Assembly (NCBI RefSeq): GCF_040436345.1
Contig: NC_133225.1
Span: forward strand, 24,606,540 to 24,670,539
Reading direction: 5' to 3'
DNA from: Pagrus major
Lineage: Eukaryota > Chordata > Actinopteri > Spariformes > Sparidae
Length of the DNA: 64,000 nucleotides
In this document: positions 26,064 to 39,065 of the stretch, piece by piece
Position numbering within the stretch: the stretch's first letter is position 1
How the letters are laid out: the number at the start of each line of letters is the position of its first letter
Position numbers and translations under genes: made by a program
Notes under the pieces: generated by a model
Databases searched by the model: none
What the model saw: only the letters and a program-made list of their open reading frames with translations
Told to the model about the DNA's origin: nothing

Positions 26064-26543
26064 ATATGCACTGTTTGACAACTCTATCCCCTATGCTGAT
26101 ACATGGCTGTTATTTTGTTATTCAGGATCATTTATCTATTATCCCTTCATGGTCCAGACTTGCTGCCCAGAATGCTGATGCTCAGTAATGTTTTAATTTG
26201 ACCTCTGGCATTGTCAGTACTTGTAGGGCTTGCTGCGAAACAGGTTTAAATAAAGTAAAAAGTCCCAGCAGAGATTTTTCCATTAGTTTTATATTGTGTT
26301 TCATATCCATTTACAAATCTGGTTGTATTAGAACATTGTGGGCAATGCTTCAAATAAATCAGTGTGAATGCTTTATTGCAACATTGGCTTCTTAAATTAT
26401 GTTTACAGGATAAAGTATTTTGAATTCTTAGCTTTGTAATCCACTTAATTAATAAGTAACATTCCTGTAGGGGTTTGTGTTCCATAAATAGTTTCTCAAT
26501 TGATTTGCCAGGAATTTTACCACATGACAGTATACATCTATTT

Positions 26544-27024
26544 TAGGGCTGAAAAATATTTAAAGGTCCAGTTTGTAAGATAGCTGATTGTTGAATCTCA
26601 GTCCCAACTTGTTAAATACTGCTAGTTGATGGCCGGCCCGACCTACCTACCCAAAGCATCAGTGTTTGACGAGTTGGGAATGAGACTCAACAAACGACCT
26701 TACAAATTGGGCCTTCACATCAAAATCACATTGCCATTATTTTAACAGATATTATGATACAAGTCAAGTTAATTTCACTGAAAAATATAAAAATGATGAT
26801 GATGCGATATTTGATGGAGTGTGTACCAAACAAGCATGATCTCTTATTGCTTACATCTGGAGAATACAATAAGCCTGGCTACTCTGTGGCACCACAGTGC
26901 TTCATTTGTAAAGGCATGTTGTGACACATTTTACCTTAATCAAAAAATTACAGCTCCAATGAATTTAGTGTTGCACTTGACAACATTGCGATTTCGATAA
27001 TATTTAGATTAATTTGCAGCCCTG
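26544..27024. mobile_element. hAT-like MITE carrying a nested hairpin element
   Basis: Begins TAGGGCTGAAAAATAT and ends AATTTGCAGCCCTG. The flanks ATCTATTT (26536-26543) and ATCTATAT (27025-27032) match at 7 of 8 positions. A separate inverted-repeat element sits inside at about 26560-26728. Confidence 0.75.
26560..26728. mobile_element. hairpin-forming MITE nested in the 26544 element
   Basis: The arms TAAAGGTCCAGTTTGTAAGA and TTACAAATTGGGCCTT face each other. The longer arms (TTGAATCTCAGTCCCAACTTG against CGAGTTGGGAATGAGACTCAA on the other side) can fold into a long hairpin. A relative lies at about 61850-61982. Confidence 0.65.
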
Positions 27025-28202
27025 ATCTATATCTAAAATTATACATACTGTAATGTGTTTGAAGACTATCACCCACTCTTAATGTTCACTGTGATCAAGA
27101 GGAGCAGGTTATTTGCAGACCAAGCTGTATGCAGAGGCTGGTTATATCATGCAGACTATGTGAATAATCATGATCATTCTGTGTTTTTTTAGTTTTTGGT
27201 CCAACTTGTGAGGAATTCCCAATACAGTCATCTATCAGAGCAAATAGCTGTGCCACAACAAGTCTCAGAAAATATTTTTTAAAAATGCAAGGTTAATTTG
27301 GGAATGAAGTTTCTGCTGTCTGCACAGCAGACAAGATCTGCTCTGACAGAAAAACTGGAATCATGTTTAAGCAGATTCAGTGTAACACTCAAAATTATTT
27401 TGCTTCAGCACTTGACCTTATTTGTCCCAGTATCAACGTTTACCATCCTCACCATGTAGTGATGATCTGCACTAAAATAAATTCTCTCACAAGAAGACTC
27501 AAGTATATCTTTCCCTGAACACATTCATTTTTACGAGTGTTGCCCTAGAATGTAGAAGAAAAAAAGGTCATGTCAAGTCCAAGAGGGTGTGGGATATTAC
27601 CATTTATGATATCATGGATTTCATGGGATTTTACCTTTTTGAGAAGTCTGTGTAAACTATTTTTTATATAATGACTGTGTGGTTATATCATGAAGCCCAT
27701 TACATGGTAACGAATTTAGGGGGACTGCGGATAAATCCTCTTCCTCTCCTAAGCATTTGGGATTAGTCAGCGGTTTATTATCCTCCTATACCCTTTACAA
27801 TATGATATCCTATTGAAGGGATGTGAAGTAGGGGTATCATCCAGCTGCTTTACAAGAGGAAACTTTATCAAAATTTATTGTAATGAAAGATCAGATTTTT
27901 TTGTTAACATGATTGATCTGATCCTATCACAATGGATAAGGAAACAGAAAAAAAAGAGTTCATAGTTGTTGGAACGCTCAACTGAGATAGAAAAAAAAAA
28001 CGGTAATCTCTTTTGGTTTCACTGACATGCAATTTTTTACTTCTAAATCTGGAAAACTTTATACTTTCAGTGTCAATCTAAAATGCCAGAGGTATTGAAA
28101 TGTTTAAAAAATACTGATTATAGTTGGTGTTGCGTTCCGTTTCAATAAACAAAGCGGTTGTATCAAATTTTACTGAGTGATGCAACACTGCAGACCAAAA
28201 GT

Positions 28203-28890
28203 CTAGGCGTTGGAAATGGCGTCGGCATCAAAATACTTAGAATGGTACGCAGCCATCAAGTCTTCACGGCTCGATGTTCACGGTACATTGTGTCCAGTTC
28301 TTGTTAAGGTGAAACAAAATAATAAACAATTTAAAACAAAGACCTGTGATCTTTATCTGATTAGCCTTGTGCCTTGTATACTTGTGTCCAGTACCCATTG
28401 GACGACACATAGCTAGGTTATCCCTCAACTCATTTATAACATTTTTGGTATCAATTAATGCTGCTATGTATGTTTGTAAAAAAATTTAAAAAAGTAAAAA
28501 AATAAAAGTGCCGTCCCAAACTACGTTGTGTTTTTATTGATCCAAACAATGTCAATGGTGTTTGCTCTGATGTCATGCACCGTTATTGGATGGTGGATCT
28601 ATTACGAAAAGCGAAGTTGGAACATAAAAATCTTGAACCTCCAAATCTATTACGTACGTTGTACTGAGCAGCAGCGCTCAGCTGAAAATGTCACATACTT
28701 TCAACGAGTGTTTGGCAATTGAAAACGTCAATCCACCATACAACAGATAATGCTGAAAGTATTAAGTTTGCCAATGATGACTGTCCTATAAACATATCTT
28801 CGTTAATTCGGTTGTATTCTGTTATCAATCAGCGTTGCATCCCAAAAACAGGATGGCTGATGTACGCCATATTTCCCCAACGCCTTTAAG
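28203..28890. mobile_element. possible inverted-repeat element
   Basis: AGGCGTTGGAAATGGCGT near 28207 is mirrored on the other strand near 28885 as AGGCGTTGGGGAAATATGGCGT, and GCAGCCATC is mirrored as CAGCCATC. Similarity is patchy, so this may be an old element of about 690 bp or coincidence. Confidence 0.3.
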
Positions 28891-28963
28891 CTTTCCATCG
28901 TCCCATACCTAAGCTTGTAATGACGAAGAGATATGAAGGCTGAACATGCACAGAACTTTCAAA

Positions 28964-29107
28964 ATGGCAACTTCTGATGTAGATAACAGCCTGAAAAAAT
29001 TAAACATCATCAGGAAACTCAGCAGGATGGGACAGTACGCACCTACCTGGGCCAAGACAGAAGGGACCGGACGGCAGGGGAAGCCAACGTTTCATCCACA
29101 TCCATGA
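28964..29107 (+). other. small open frame, 47 codons, unrecognised
   Basis: An ATG-to-TGA frame encodes a basic peptide starting MATSDVDNSLKKLNIIRKLS and ending GKPTFHPHP. A plus-strand AATAAA lies about 260 nt downstream, near 29368. The peptide is not one I know, there is no homology evidence, and on the opposite strand a good splice donor overlaps it. It may be chance. Confidence 0.15.
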
Positions 29108-29160
29108 AGCGGTGAGGAGACGTGGCTGGACGCACACGTGGCTCAGCTCAAACCAACCAC
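29048..29160 (-). other. possible noncoding 5' exon of pik3r2
   Basis: On the minus strand the sequence TTGGCCCAG|GTAGGTGCG near 29048 is a near-perfect splice donor. A candidate acceptor (GACAATTCAG) lies about 17 bases before the pik3r2 ATG at 25159. An upstream untranslated exon joined across about 3.9 kb would fit p85-family gene structure. No promoter element was found to anchor it. Confidence 0.25.
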
Positions 29161-29399
29161 AGGCCTCGGTCCTCACGCCATCCTGTGTCCCTCCACCCCC
29201 CCACTCCTCCTATCCCGTACTGTCTCTCCCCCTGTGTCCTCCATCTTTTAAAGATCCTCTCAATTTGGTGGTTGTCCGTCTCCTCCGAGTGCCACATTTT
29301 CCCACGATGCCATTCCTGCGGGTATTTCCTCTCTTCATCTTCGATACACCTCATGTCTTCATGAAAAATAAAGCTTTTTCCAAGACAATATCCACTTTG

Positions 29400-31440
29400 T
29401 TTTTACTTTCACATGCTATGTTCAAGAAAAAAAACAACTCCAGTCATCTGTGCGGTGCAGTATAAAACAAATCTATAAAAACATATATAAGTATGAAAAA
29501 AATCCATAAAAATGGTGTAGGTTTAAGAGCTTAAGCAGGTGAAGGAAAAGCAAAAGTAAAAGAGCAGCACTACTCTTCGCACCGTAACTCTTTTTCACAG
29601 TTTGAGAGCTCAGTGTGGCTGCACAGTGGGGGGACAGAGGCATGAGAATGAGTCGGTGGGAAAAAAAACTCTTATATAAATAAATAAGGGATGCCACTGT
29701 TGCTATACAGAGCAGGGGGCTTAGTGGTCTCCTGAAATCCGATTGGCCGGCCTGTTGCCATGTGCTCGGGAGTCAGCAGAGATGCTGCTAACAAATCAAG
29801 GAAATGTTCTAATATTAGACTGTATGTATCTAGGCAGCGGGAGCCCCTGACCTCTCAACTCCGCCAGCGTTACGTTCCACTTCACAGATCAGCATAATGA
29901 AAGAAGTGGTGTGGAAGTAACTGGTTAAAAAAAATGTTACGCCACTGTAGACAAAACCGCAGACACAGCCTCCCACCACCACCACCACAACTGCCTCCGT
30001 GATATCCCAGCCAGTAGAGTTACAAACAGACAGAGATGGAGAAAACAGATTCATCTTGTGATCGGGTTTCTGATATTCATGAAATTCCGATGCATGTTGT
30101 GGTTTCTCTGCATTTTGGTTTTCTGGACATACAGCTTGTGAAATAGATTTTGTTATTAAGGTGAAATTTAGCTCATGAAACCCGCCTATTTCTTGTGGTC
30201 TTGCAGGTTCTGCTGTAATAAAGTAGGTCCCTGCATTAAAATTTAAACAAATTGCGACGAGTGAGCAGCGAAAAAATGCATTTTTAAAGCATGCTTGATG
30301 CTATTTTCCCTCATACTTTGCATTTGTTATACATTTTCCGCACATTAAGCTGTCTTCAGATCAACTGATTTTACATGTAGTTCCATCTCTTTAATTTGAG
30401 GTCATAGCTTCTGGCAGTACATGTCCAACACATTCATCATCATGTATTTATCTGTTAATTATTTGTTTGTACATTTTTTAAAACACATTGACAAACTTGA
30501 TTATGTCATATAAATGGATTTCACAGGATACCAACATGTGATATTATAGAGCCCTGTAGATATGTGCAGCTTTTATTCTTCTATGGCTCTTATGGGAATC
30601 AGGCATAATACATTTCTTAAATATCTACTCATAACGCTTGTATGATGTTATATTTGTAAGGAGATGCAGATTAGATGTTTGGGATGGTTCTGATGTTGTA
30701 TGGATGACTTATCTGGGCTGGTGAATTTTGTTTTGTATCCTATTTTATTGCTCAATTATACAATAACTGAGACATTAATCAGTATGTATAAGAAGTCTTG
30801 GTAAATGAATAGCTTATTTTTGTTCTATTTCAATGTTATGTTAAAACATTAAGAAATCATGACAACATTATTAAAATGACAGTTAGATATTAGATAATGT
30901 TGAAAGCTGCATCCTTATTTCTTATCACATCTAAATCTGGAGCTTGAGAATTTGTAAACATTTCTTGTAAAACATAAAGAGGAAAGCAGGGAATCACATT
31001 TTTCACCTCATTAAGCTCACAGTATACACAGATCCTCTCATCTCCCACCGTCGTATGGATGCATCATCCGGTCTTACGATGTCATGAAAATATACCATTT
31101 CTTATCTGTTATTTTAAAACGGAGATTATACTTAAGGTTTTGTTTACATATATAACAGATTATGTTTTTGATAATCTCATAATTACTGACTTTATTTACA
31201 GATGATTTGGTTATCTCTCTGCAGTGATGGTCTCAAACAGCTGTTGAGTAAGTGCTCCTGATGCGGTGGTGACTGAGGCATCAAATTTAATGGTATGTTA
31301 ATTAGATGTAAAGAGGTTAGAAATGTGATGTTTCCACAAATCTGCTTACCAAGCTTGTAAATACGTTTTACATGTTCAGCTGATGGTGGGGCTGTTACAC
31401 AGTAACTGCCTGTATAGGTGCAGCTATATGAGAGATTTTA
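29400..31440. other. spacer upstream of pik3r2, nothing recognised
   Basis: AT-rich DNA without coding signatures, clear transposon ends or RNA genes that I can identify. Open frames are short and unlike known proteins. Confidence 0.4.
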
Positions 31441-31445
31441 GGACC

Positions 31446-32242
31446 TGTCCACACGTACATGGGTATTTCTGAAAACAAACATTTTTGTCTGCATCTTGGC
31501 ATTTTATACACAGGGAAACAATGTTTTTGGTCACTGAAAACAGACCTTTTGCAAAACTCCTCCGAGGATAAATACTGTATATATAGAAACTATGAAACAG
31601 AGATTTTTGGAAATGATGACGCAGGAACACACGTTAGGGATATTGGGATATGGGTGCAAATATACCTGTGCATGGGATAAGAGTCAAATGAAATGTGTTT
31701 CATTATTTTTAGGGAACAAAAAAAAAATATCACAAAATAAAAATTCAATATGTGACAGAATAAACAATCAAGTGAAACAGTAAAATATCCATATATGCCT
31801 AACTCATTTTGAGTAGTGTATGTGTTATGATATTGGATTGTTTGAGTTTGTACGTCGACGGAATGGATGTTATATGTTTATATTTAGAAAGACACAAACG
31901 GACATTGATAATACAGTGGTGGAATTGAGACAATAACGGCTGCTTATAATGTTTTGCTGACAAAATAGCATTATTCAGGAAGATTCTGTAAAGAGATGTC
32001 AGGTTTCACTGCCTTGCTTATAGTATTTTCTGTGACTAAGCAACCAACCACAGTTTACAATCTGCTCCTGTTTACAGTTGCACACGCGTGCCCAGTGTAC
32101 GAGGCCATACAGCCATGGGATATGCGTTTTCAGGTGTGTTTGTAAAGACAGAGATTACATCCGAAACATTTGTTTGGGTGGAGATCCATTTTTAAAAAAA
32201 AAAAGAAAACTGTTTTGAAAAATACCCGTGTACATGTGGACA
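31446..32242. mobile_element. inverted-repeat DNA element, about 800 bp
   Basis: TGTCCACACGTACATGGGTATTT at the left pairs with AATACCCGTGTACATGTGGACA at the right, with four mismatches across 22 bases. Inner sequence (CTGAAAACAGA, CGTTTTCAGGTGTG) is also partly mirrored. It lies just downstream of the gch 3' end. No transposase frame is present. Confidence 0.7.
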
Positions 32243-32704
32243 TTATATCAAGGACAAGCATAGACAGGAATAAGAATAGATTCATGTTTTTATTTTCAAT
32301 GTAAATTTGCATTGGAAATTGTACTTGAAGCACCATTACATTAATTGATTTCACAGTCCAGAATACATTTAGTCAGTATGGTATGTACGTTACACATCCC
32401 CCAAAACAGCTGCTAATGTACTTCAAACTCTTCATTTCATAAAATCCATATTACATCTGTAATATAACATTTTTATACTACATATTGTAAGGTTATGATA
32501 TCGACTCATTCATCATGCAAGTATCCAAGTTTCTGTGTTTGTTCTACATATAGAGAGGACACTACCTCATCATATTTATCTTGTTGCTATGGCTGCTGGC
32601 TGAGAGATACCAAACATAATTTCTTTGTATGCCCACAATGACAAATATAGTGTCTCATCTGTTCTTTTATCACAGTTGAACTTTCTGCTGACGTAAAAAA
32701 CTCT

Positions 32705-34668
32705 TCACTTCCGCATTGTGAGGGCAAGAAACTCCTTCCTGGTTTCGGAATTATCATTAAATGATCCCAACATGACACTTGTAACAGTACTGGCGTTCAT
32801 CTTCTGCACTCCTCTCATCACCATGCACATGTGGCTGAAAGACACAACAAGGAAAATGCGGAAATCACTGTGAATCTTCAAAGAGCAAGTCAGTGATTTG
32901 CACTGAACCTATTAGATTTAAGAAATAGGAGGTAAGACGCAGGATAAATGTAGGTGCTGTCTAAACTGTGTTCCCAGTTTCACGTTCTTTTAGTGTCTTG
33001 CTTACAAATATGTCTGACAATACCTAAGTAGCTATGATAAAGTTAAATACTTCAATTTAAAGAGATTAGGAAAAAAAACAAGTTCAAATATTTTTCTGTC
33101 TAATGTGGAGGAAATAAAAGCAAAATACTCACACAGCCTCAATAACCACTGCCACTCCAGCAGGCTCCAATGCCTCAGAGATGGCTGAGGCAATCTGTTT
33201 GGTTAGACGCTCCTGAACTGTAGAGAGTCGCATATTAAATGTCACAAAATTAAATTGAACATATGATTACAAAGAAATACATAATAGTATTCAGTATTAA
33301 AGCATTAAAGTCATTTTTACCTTGAAGCCTTCTGCTGTAGATCTCGACAATTCTGAAAAAATAAAAACAAAGAGAATGTAATGTCTGTGTGTGTGTGTCT
33401 GTGTCTGTGTGTCTGTGTGCATGTGCGTGTGCGTGTGCGCGTGTCTTCCAATCACCCACCTAGCAAGCTTACTGAGTCCAACCACTTTCTTGTTTGGGAG
33501 GTATGCTATGTGAGCCTGGAACATTCAAACAAAGTATGATCAATGTATTTGTTATCTAATATATATTTCAATATGGTCTATAATACATGATAGATCAGAA
33601 TAAAAGTATCTGTAAGTAGTAGACATGAAAATCATCAATTTATTCAAGCTGATCACAGATAAATTGGTATTGTGTAGATGTCAGCTGATGATTAACAGGA
33701 ATTTGCAGTACAAACATCCCGACGGTATGTTTGAAGAAAAAGTGCCACCATGACTTTTATTTAAAAGAGATCACTGATTTGTCACTGACAAACTTATGTT
33801 TTATATAAAAAACAAATTTAGGGGATTCGTATATCTTTATCTTAACAATTTAATATTATCCAGTACATTTTTATCAAATATCCATATTGGCCTAATAAAA
33901 TGACTGGCATCTAGGGTCTAAGGACAGAGGGTGTCACATAGCAATGTGATTTGTGATATTAGGCTATAATAAATAAAAATGACTTGACTTGAATCCAATG
34001 ACCTCAAATAATTACCTTGCCAAAGAAGGGCACCAGGTGATGTTCACAGAGAGAAAACAGGTCGATATCCTTGACAATCACCATCTCGTCATGGTTTTCA
34101 TCAAATATAGCATCGTTTAAGATATCTGTGGATTAGATATTCATTCTATGTCATACTGGAGCAAAGGATGATATAGAAAGTGACAGAATGACGGACTGTT
34201 TCGTTTTACAAATCAGAAATGAGACCCAAGACAAGCTTTAAACATATGGCAGTGCTGTAGGGTAGTCACAAAATGTATTATAGTCATCAAAATGAACTTT
34301 GTCCTTTTTATTTTCAAAATTAATATGGAAAGTGTCAGCACTATTGAAAGTTTTAAGTAGTTTTCAGTTTCAAAAAGAAAAAAAGTATCCTTACCTTGGG
34401 TTGTTTCTTTGTAGCCTTTAGTGAGGAACTGCATGGCTTTGGCAGCACGTAGTGGTGTACGTAGAAGGCCCTCCCGCTTGACGTCTTCTCCAAGCTCACT
34501 CAATACGGTGGTATAGGCTTTCTCAATATGAGCAAGCTTGTCTGCGCCTGCAGAGTCCTTGGAGTCCTTGGAGTCCTCTTTGTGCAAATCGTTATGTTTA
34601 GACTCGATGCACATGTTCTGATACTCAGCAGCTGCTCCGTTCTTTGCTGAAGCATTGTGGTACTCCAT
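32705..34668 (-). CDS. gch2: GTP cyclohydrolase I (gch1/gch2 type), 6 exons, 228 aa
   Basis: Converts GTP to 7,8-dihydroneopterin triphosphate, the first step to tetrahydrobiopterin and, in fish, to pteridine pigments. It acts as a cytosolic decamer. Exons: 34668-34395, 34125-34016, 33515-33460, 33352-33321, 33217-33133, 32834-32705. All are GT-AG with matching phases. The zinc ligands are present: Cys118 and His121 in [10 protein letters not shown], and Cys189 in [13 protein letters not shown]. Other family blocks are [35 protein letters not shown] and [17 protein letters not shown]. The first ~50 residues are variable and include a [11 protein letters not shown] repeat; the C-terminus ([10 protein letters not shown]) differs from the usual ...LIRS type. 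Enzyme identity is certain. The choice of gch2 over gch1 is a guess from divergence and a tree is needed. A minus-strand AATAAA at 32289-32294 may end the transcript. Confidence 0.92.
33382..33445 (+). repeat. (TG)n-rich microsatellite in gch intron
   Basis: TG/TC/GC dinucleotide repeats fill the intron between gch coding exons 3 and 4, beginning only about 15 bases from the exon-3 donor. Confidence 0.9.
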
Positions 34669-37503
34669 TCTGGCTCTTTGCTGTACTTTCAGTCAGAGAT
34701 GCTGCAGGATACAATAAAACAGTCAGCCGTTGGCTCAGTGATCTCAGTGAGGACATCCCCTGTTTTTAAAGCTTGATGTGGGGCCCTCAGGGAACAGCAT
34801 CACAGGAGCAACTGACCACATAAATCAATTTCAGATCCCCTTGCGTTAACTGCCATGGAGCAGCATTTGACTGATCCTGTGATTTGAGTTTAAATACCTT
34901 GAAGTCAGTTGCTCTGATGTGATGTCACAGAAGGCTTGAATGCTTGGAATAACCACCACTCGTGTGCAAGCCTTGATGTGCCTGGACTATCCCACATTTA
35001 AAACTATACGAAAGAGGGGGGCACTCATGGAAATAAAGGGTTATTGGATATAATAGGAATAAGATGAAATATAAGGAATACAGACAAAAAAACATAAAAA
35101 GCCTAATTCTAATAGAAACGGGTGATGGAGAGCTACACTGATTACTTGGCCAGGCCGATCTCAGCCAACAAATGTTCTGCATATTATGTCACAGAAAACG
35201 GTATTCATACTGGCCACTGAGTGACAAAAGAAATATCATGTGTCATTTAGATACAGTGTTTACATGTAATTACAGCTGTAAAATGTCCCACTTAGCAAAT
35301 ATCTTGGTCATAATTAAGGAACGAAAATAGCACCGGCCACCAGTGTAGTGCTGCTCAGATATGCAAGGTGGTGGTAGATTTGATTCACTCACCAGCCAAA
35401 AAGAACAGATGAAATTTGAACATTCACTATCCATTTGGCCGGTGGACAATAAAGTAAATCTTGCACTCTGGTAACAACCGTCAGAAATGGCTATCAGCCA
35501 ACATAGAAAATACATTACAGAGGAATTCCTGTATTTTTAAACCGGGCCAGGTTTTTTAATTGGTCCAGTAGATCGACCTCTGCTGACAGTCGTAACACAA
35601 CTGCAATGGCTGCAACTTAATCCTTAGAGGCAATTCAGTTATCTTGTGGGACACCTAGAATAACGATCTCAGTCTGTCAGTGGCAAAAACAAGCAGTTGT
35701 AGTGGACATAGTGTTGATGGCCTGAGTTGCTTTTGATAAGTATAATTCATTTACACACTAGAATATGTTAACATGGGGCCCACGTCTGAAAAATACTGGA
35801 ATTCCCCTAAAATTGTCTCATTCTTAAAGTGTGGATCCTTTAGACAAGGAATTAACCATTTTTATGCTTTATTGTTTACCAAATTCAGACAGTAGGTCAA
35901 CCTTGATCAGTATAAACGCCTGTGACATGGATGGACTAGTCGCCTCGTTGGAATAAACACAGTCTAAATTGGGACTTACACTTTCAGGTACATTCTTAGC
36001 CCTGCCTGACAGATTATAGATCACATTAAAAGTGTGAGCAGTTTGCATAATACACAGTTTAAGGGAAACTTTTAATGTGAAACAATTAGAAATCTTTGAC
36101 ACACAAAAAAAACGGTTGAAGAAACATCTTCTGCCTGCATAATAGCATTTGTAGCGAAAGCTCAGTCAACTCAGAAGGTCTGGGTTGAGTCGTGTCTTTG
36201 TGTTGTTACCAAAAAGATAATCAAATTTGCACATTTGTTTTATATAATTACATGGTTTGTGTATGACATGAGTTTTGGTTTCAAAGACGTAGAACTTTAC
36301 CTCTTTTCCCTCCAGTAATCTGAGAAATTGGGGCAAGTTTACAATAAATTCATCTAAAAATGTATAGATGTTGTCCTCTTCTTCACACTTTTACATTTGT
36401 AGAATTGTTATTATCGGTTATTGTATCGGTATTGGCTACAACAAAAGGAGAAAATTAGCTATCAGCCCTAAAATTCCACATCGCCGGATCTCTATAATTT
36501 ACGGTTAATACCAACATTTAGTTCCAGTGCAGGAGTAGTATGATATTGGGGTGTGGAGGTCAGTCTGGTGGACGGATGGACAAAGTATAGAGTTTGACTC
36601 CAGAGCCCTTGGTCCACGTATCACGTCACACTTGAGAATCTTATTCAACACGAGACCGACCTTCACCCTGCTGACTGTCTTGTGCTTTGGAAGAATGCTG
36701 CTATCTACTCACTTGTAATACATCAAGATGAACTCGGAGCCATAACCATTTTTATTAATCATGAATGAACTCACTGGTTACTTTAGGATTTGTGGTTTCT
36801 ATTTGTCCTGCATGTTCCTCTATACCTCTGTTTTTAAATAATGAAACGCATTTTAGGAAATGTGTCACCTTATGTCATAAGTAAATTTGTCATATGGATC
36901 ATTCAAAAATTATTATGAAGGATTTATCCTGGTACCACAAGACTTTTTGTGATAGACTTGGTGATTTCAGTGATAACACTAATATAAAGAGTTAATGAGG
37001 AGTATTGTGTCTAACATACAGTATATAAAACAAAGTTTTATTTATTAGTCTCCTTTGAAATAATTTAATGGGATGATCTTAAAAGGCATGCCTGTGTAGT
37101 CACACCTCAGGTTCTGTTAGCTGACTGTCACAATGCTGGCTTGACTAATGATGCTTAAGTTAATTCCCCATGTATTCCTAGAAACAGGGAATTTAAAAGA
37201 ATGAATTAAAAGGACATTGTTAAGAAATCAGCTGCACTCAGTCGTAAACCAGGAGGCCATGTAATTGTGATGTCACCAGACAGGGCTGTGACCTTTTCAG
37301 TCTCATGGTCATCCTCCACACTGACTGTTATACATGTGTATAAAGACAGGTATATTCCTAAATCTGCAGATTACACAGTTGTTGTCAGTCTGCTTCACAG
37401 ATACAACTCATCACATGCCCTGCAGTCAGTGATTTTGCACAGTGGTGTGACGATCACTCTGGGATTGAATAATTTGGGGAAGCAGATTTGTGGTTTAACC
37501 AAT
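34669..37503. other. spacer between gch and kank3, nothing firm recognised
   Basis: The gch promoter should lie near the right side of 34668, but no convincing TATA or initiator is visible. A TTTTATTG stretch at about 34710 on the minus strand is the only AT-rich candidate. The rest is AT-rich spacer with random open frames. Confidence 0.35.
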
Positions 37504-38248
37504 TTAAAGGATAAATTCACCTAAAAATGAAAATTCAGTTTTTACCTTCTCACCTCCATGCATTTTGAAAGTCAGTTGAAGTTGGATAATCCACAAAAAA
37601 ATATTTTAATTAAATACGTTTGATTTAATGATTTCAATGTATTTTTTATTTTACCTGGAATATTCCAATTGAGCTTAAGAATCTCTTTTACAGGGGAGTA
37701 CTGGCCAAGACAGCAGCATTAAAAGTTTCACATACAGTTTAGGAACAAACGATGACTTCAACAACATTAAAAAAATTCCCATAAAAGAAAAATTTTACTG
37801 ATTTAAAATTTAATTTCCTGGAGTTTCACAAAAAAAACAGAGTTTCAGCTTTAAGCAACCAAAGAAAAACATAAAATGGGCTCATACAGCTCGTCGGCAT
37901 AATCCAAGTCTCTTGAAGCCCAGAGATCCCAAATTTATATGAAGACATTTATACCCTCGATGCATGGTGGAGTCACCCATGTCAGACAGGGTGTGTACTG
38001 ATGCTTTTAGCTTAGAGTTAGGCTTCTGTCACTTGGATTATGCCCAGTGATCTATATAGAGCAATTTTATGTTTTTCTTGTCTTTCATTTGTCTTTTTAG
38101 ATTTTAAAACAAGTCCCCATCTACTTCAGATCTTCAGGAGAATGCTGCAACGCTGTTGTGGACTTCAAAACTTCAGCCGACTTTCCATCTGCATGAGGGT
38201 GAGTAGATAATGACTACATTTTCATTGCTGGGTGAACTTATCCTTTAA
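37504..38248. mobile_element. TTAA-flanked MITE
   Basis: TTAAAGGATAAATTCACC at the left pairs with GGTGAACTTATCCTTTAA at the right. TTAA stands at both edges (37504-37507, 38245-38248), as for piggyBac-like insertions. The body has no transposase. A partial second copy of inner sequence lies at about 38450-38690. Confidence 0.75.
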
Positions 38249-38449
38249 CTCATTTTATGCAAAAGGTCAGATTTCCATTGACGCCTGTTGTTAAGAGGAC
38301 ACTAAAGTGGATTTGGTTCACTTGCACCCAGTGTTCACCTGTTTATAAATATGGTTCAGGTTTCCAGCAATAACTTACTTACTAAGCAGCATTGTGATTT
38401 TGGGAAACATAAGATCAGATCAAATGGATAGAAATACTTTATTCACACC

Positions 38450-38690
38450 CTGGACACTTTGTCGAGCTTGTGCACCCACTTCAGACAGGGTGCATGCTAA
38501 TGCTTTTAACCTAGCAGCTACAGTGAAGATCTTGGCTTTAAAAAATGGTGTAAATAACATATTTTCAAATCAATTTGGGATCTCTGGGCTTCCAGAGACT
38601 TGCTGTATGGAGCCATTTTTTCTGATGTTTTTTTTTTCCCCATCTACTTCTGTTGTTAAGGAGAATGTTGACTCATCTTTTTGTTCATCT
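38450..38690. repeat. partial duplicate of the 37504 element interior
   Basis: TTCAGACAGGGTGCATGCTAATGCTTTTAACC resembles GTCAGACAGGGTGTGTACTGATGCTTTTAGC at about 37980, and CCCCATCTACTTCTGTTGTTAAGGAGAATG resembles CCCCATCTACTTCAGATCTTCAGGAGAATG at about 38115. The order and spacing are kept, so this is a diverged copy in the same orientation. Confidence 0.6.
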
Positions 38691-39065
38691 TAATACGTCA
38701 TTTTTAAAATGTATTTTTTTTGTCTTAATTACCTTCTCCAAGTGTTTTTTATAATTCATGTGAATAGTTGTGTGTCCGTCAGTTCAGCCCATCTAGGAAT
38801 GTAATGTTAAGATTAATTCATTCATTTAATTGCTTTAATGGTCACTTACTAAAACGGTGAGTTTATATTGCTAGTGCTTCACCACAGGCTAGGTAGTAGG
38901 AAAGTGTAGGTAACCCACAGTGTGTGTACCAACTAATGTATCCAGTGCATAAGAACATCTTGGTTGTAAGAGATGGTCTATATGAACTCCACACAACAGT
39001 TGTTTAGCATTAAAAAAAACATTAATGAAGAAACAATTTGTTTCGATCAACTTTTATGTAAATAT

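Noticed and set aside
29112-29465. 117-codon plus-strand frame rich in Pro and Ser
   Set aside because: No homology that I can see and no start context; a C-rich stretch explains it.
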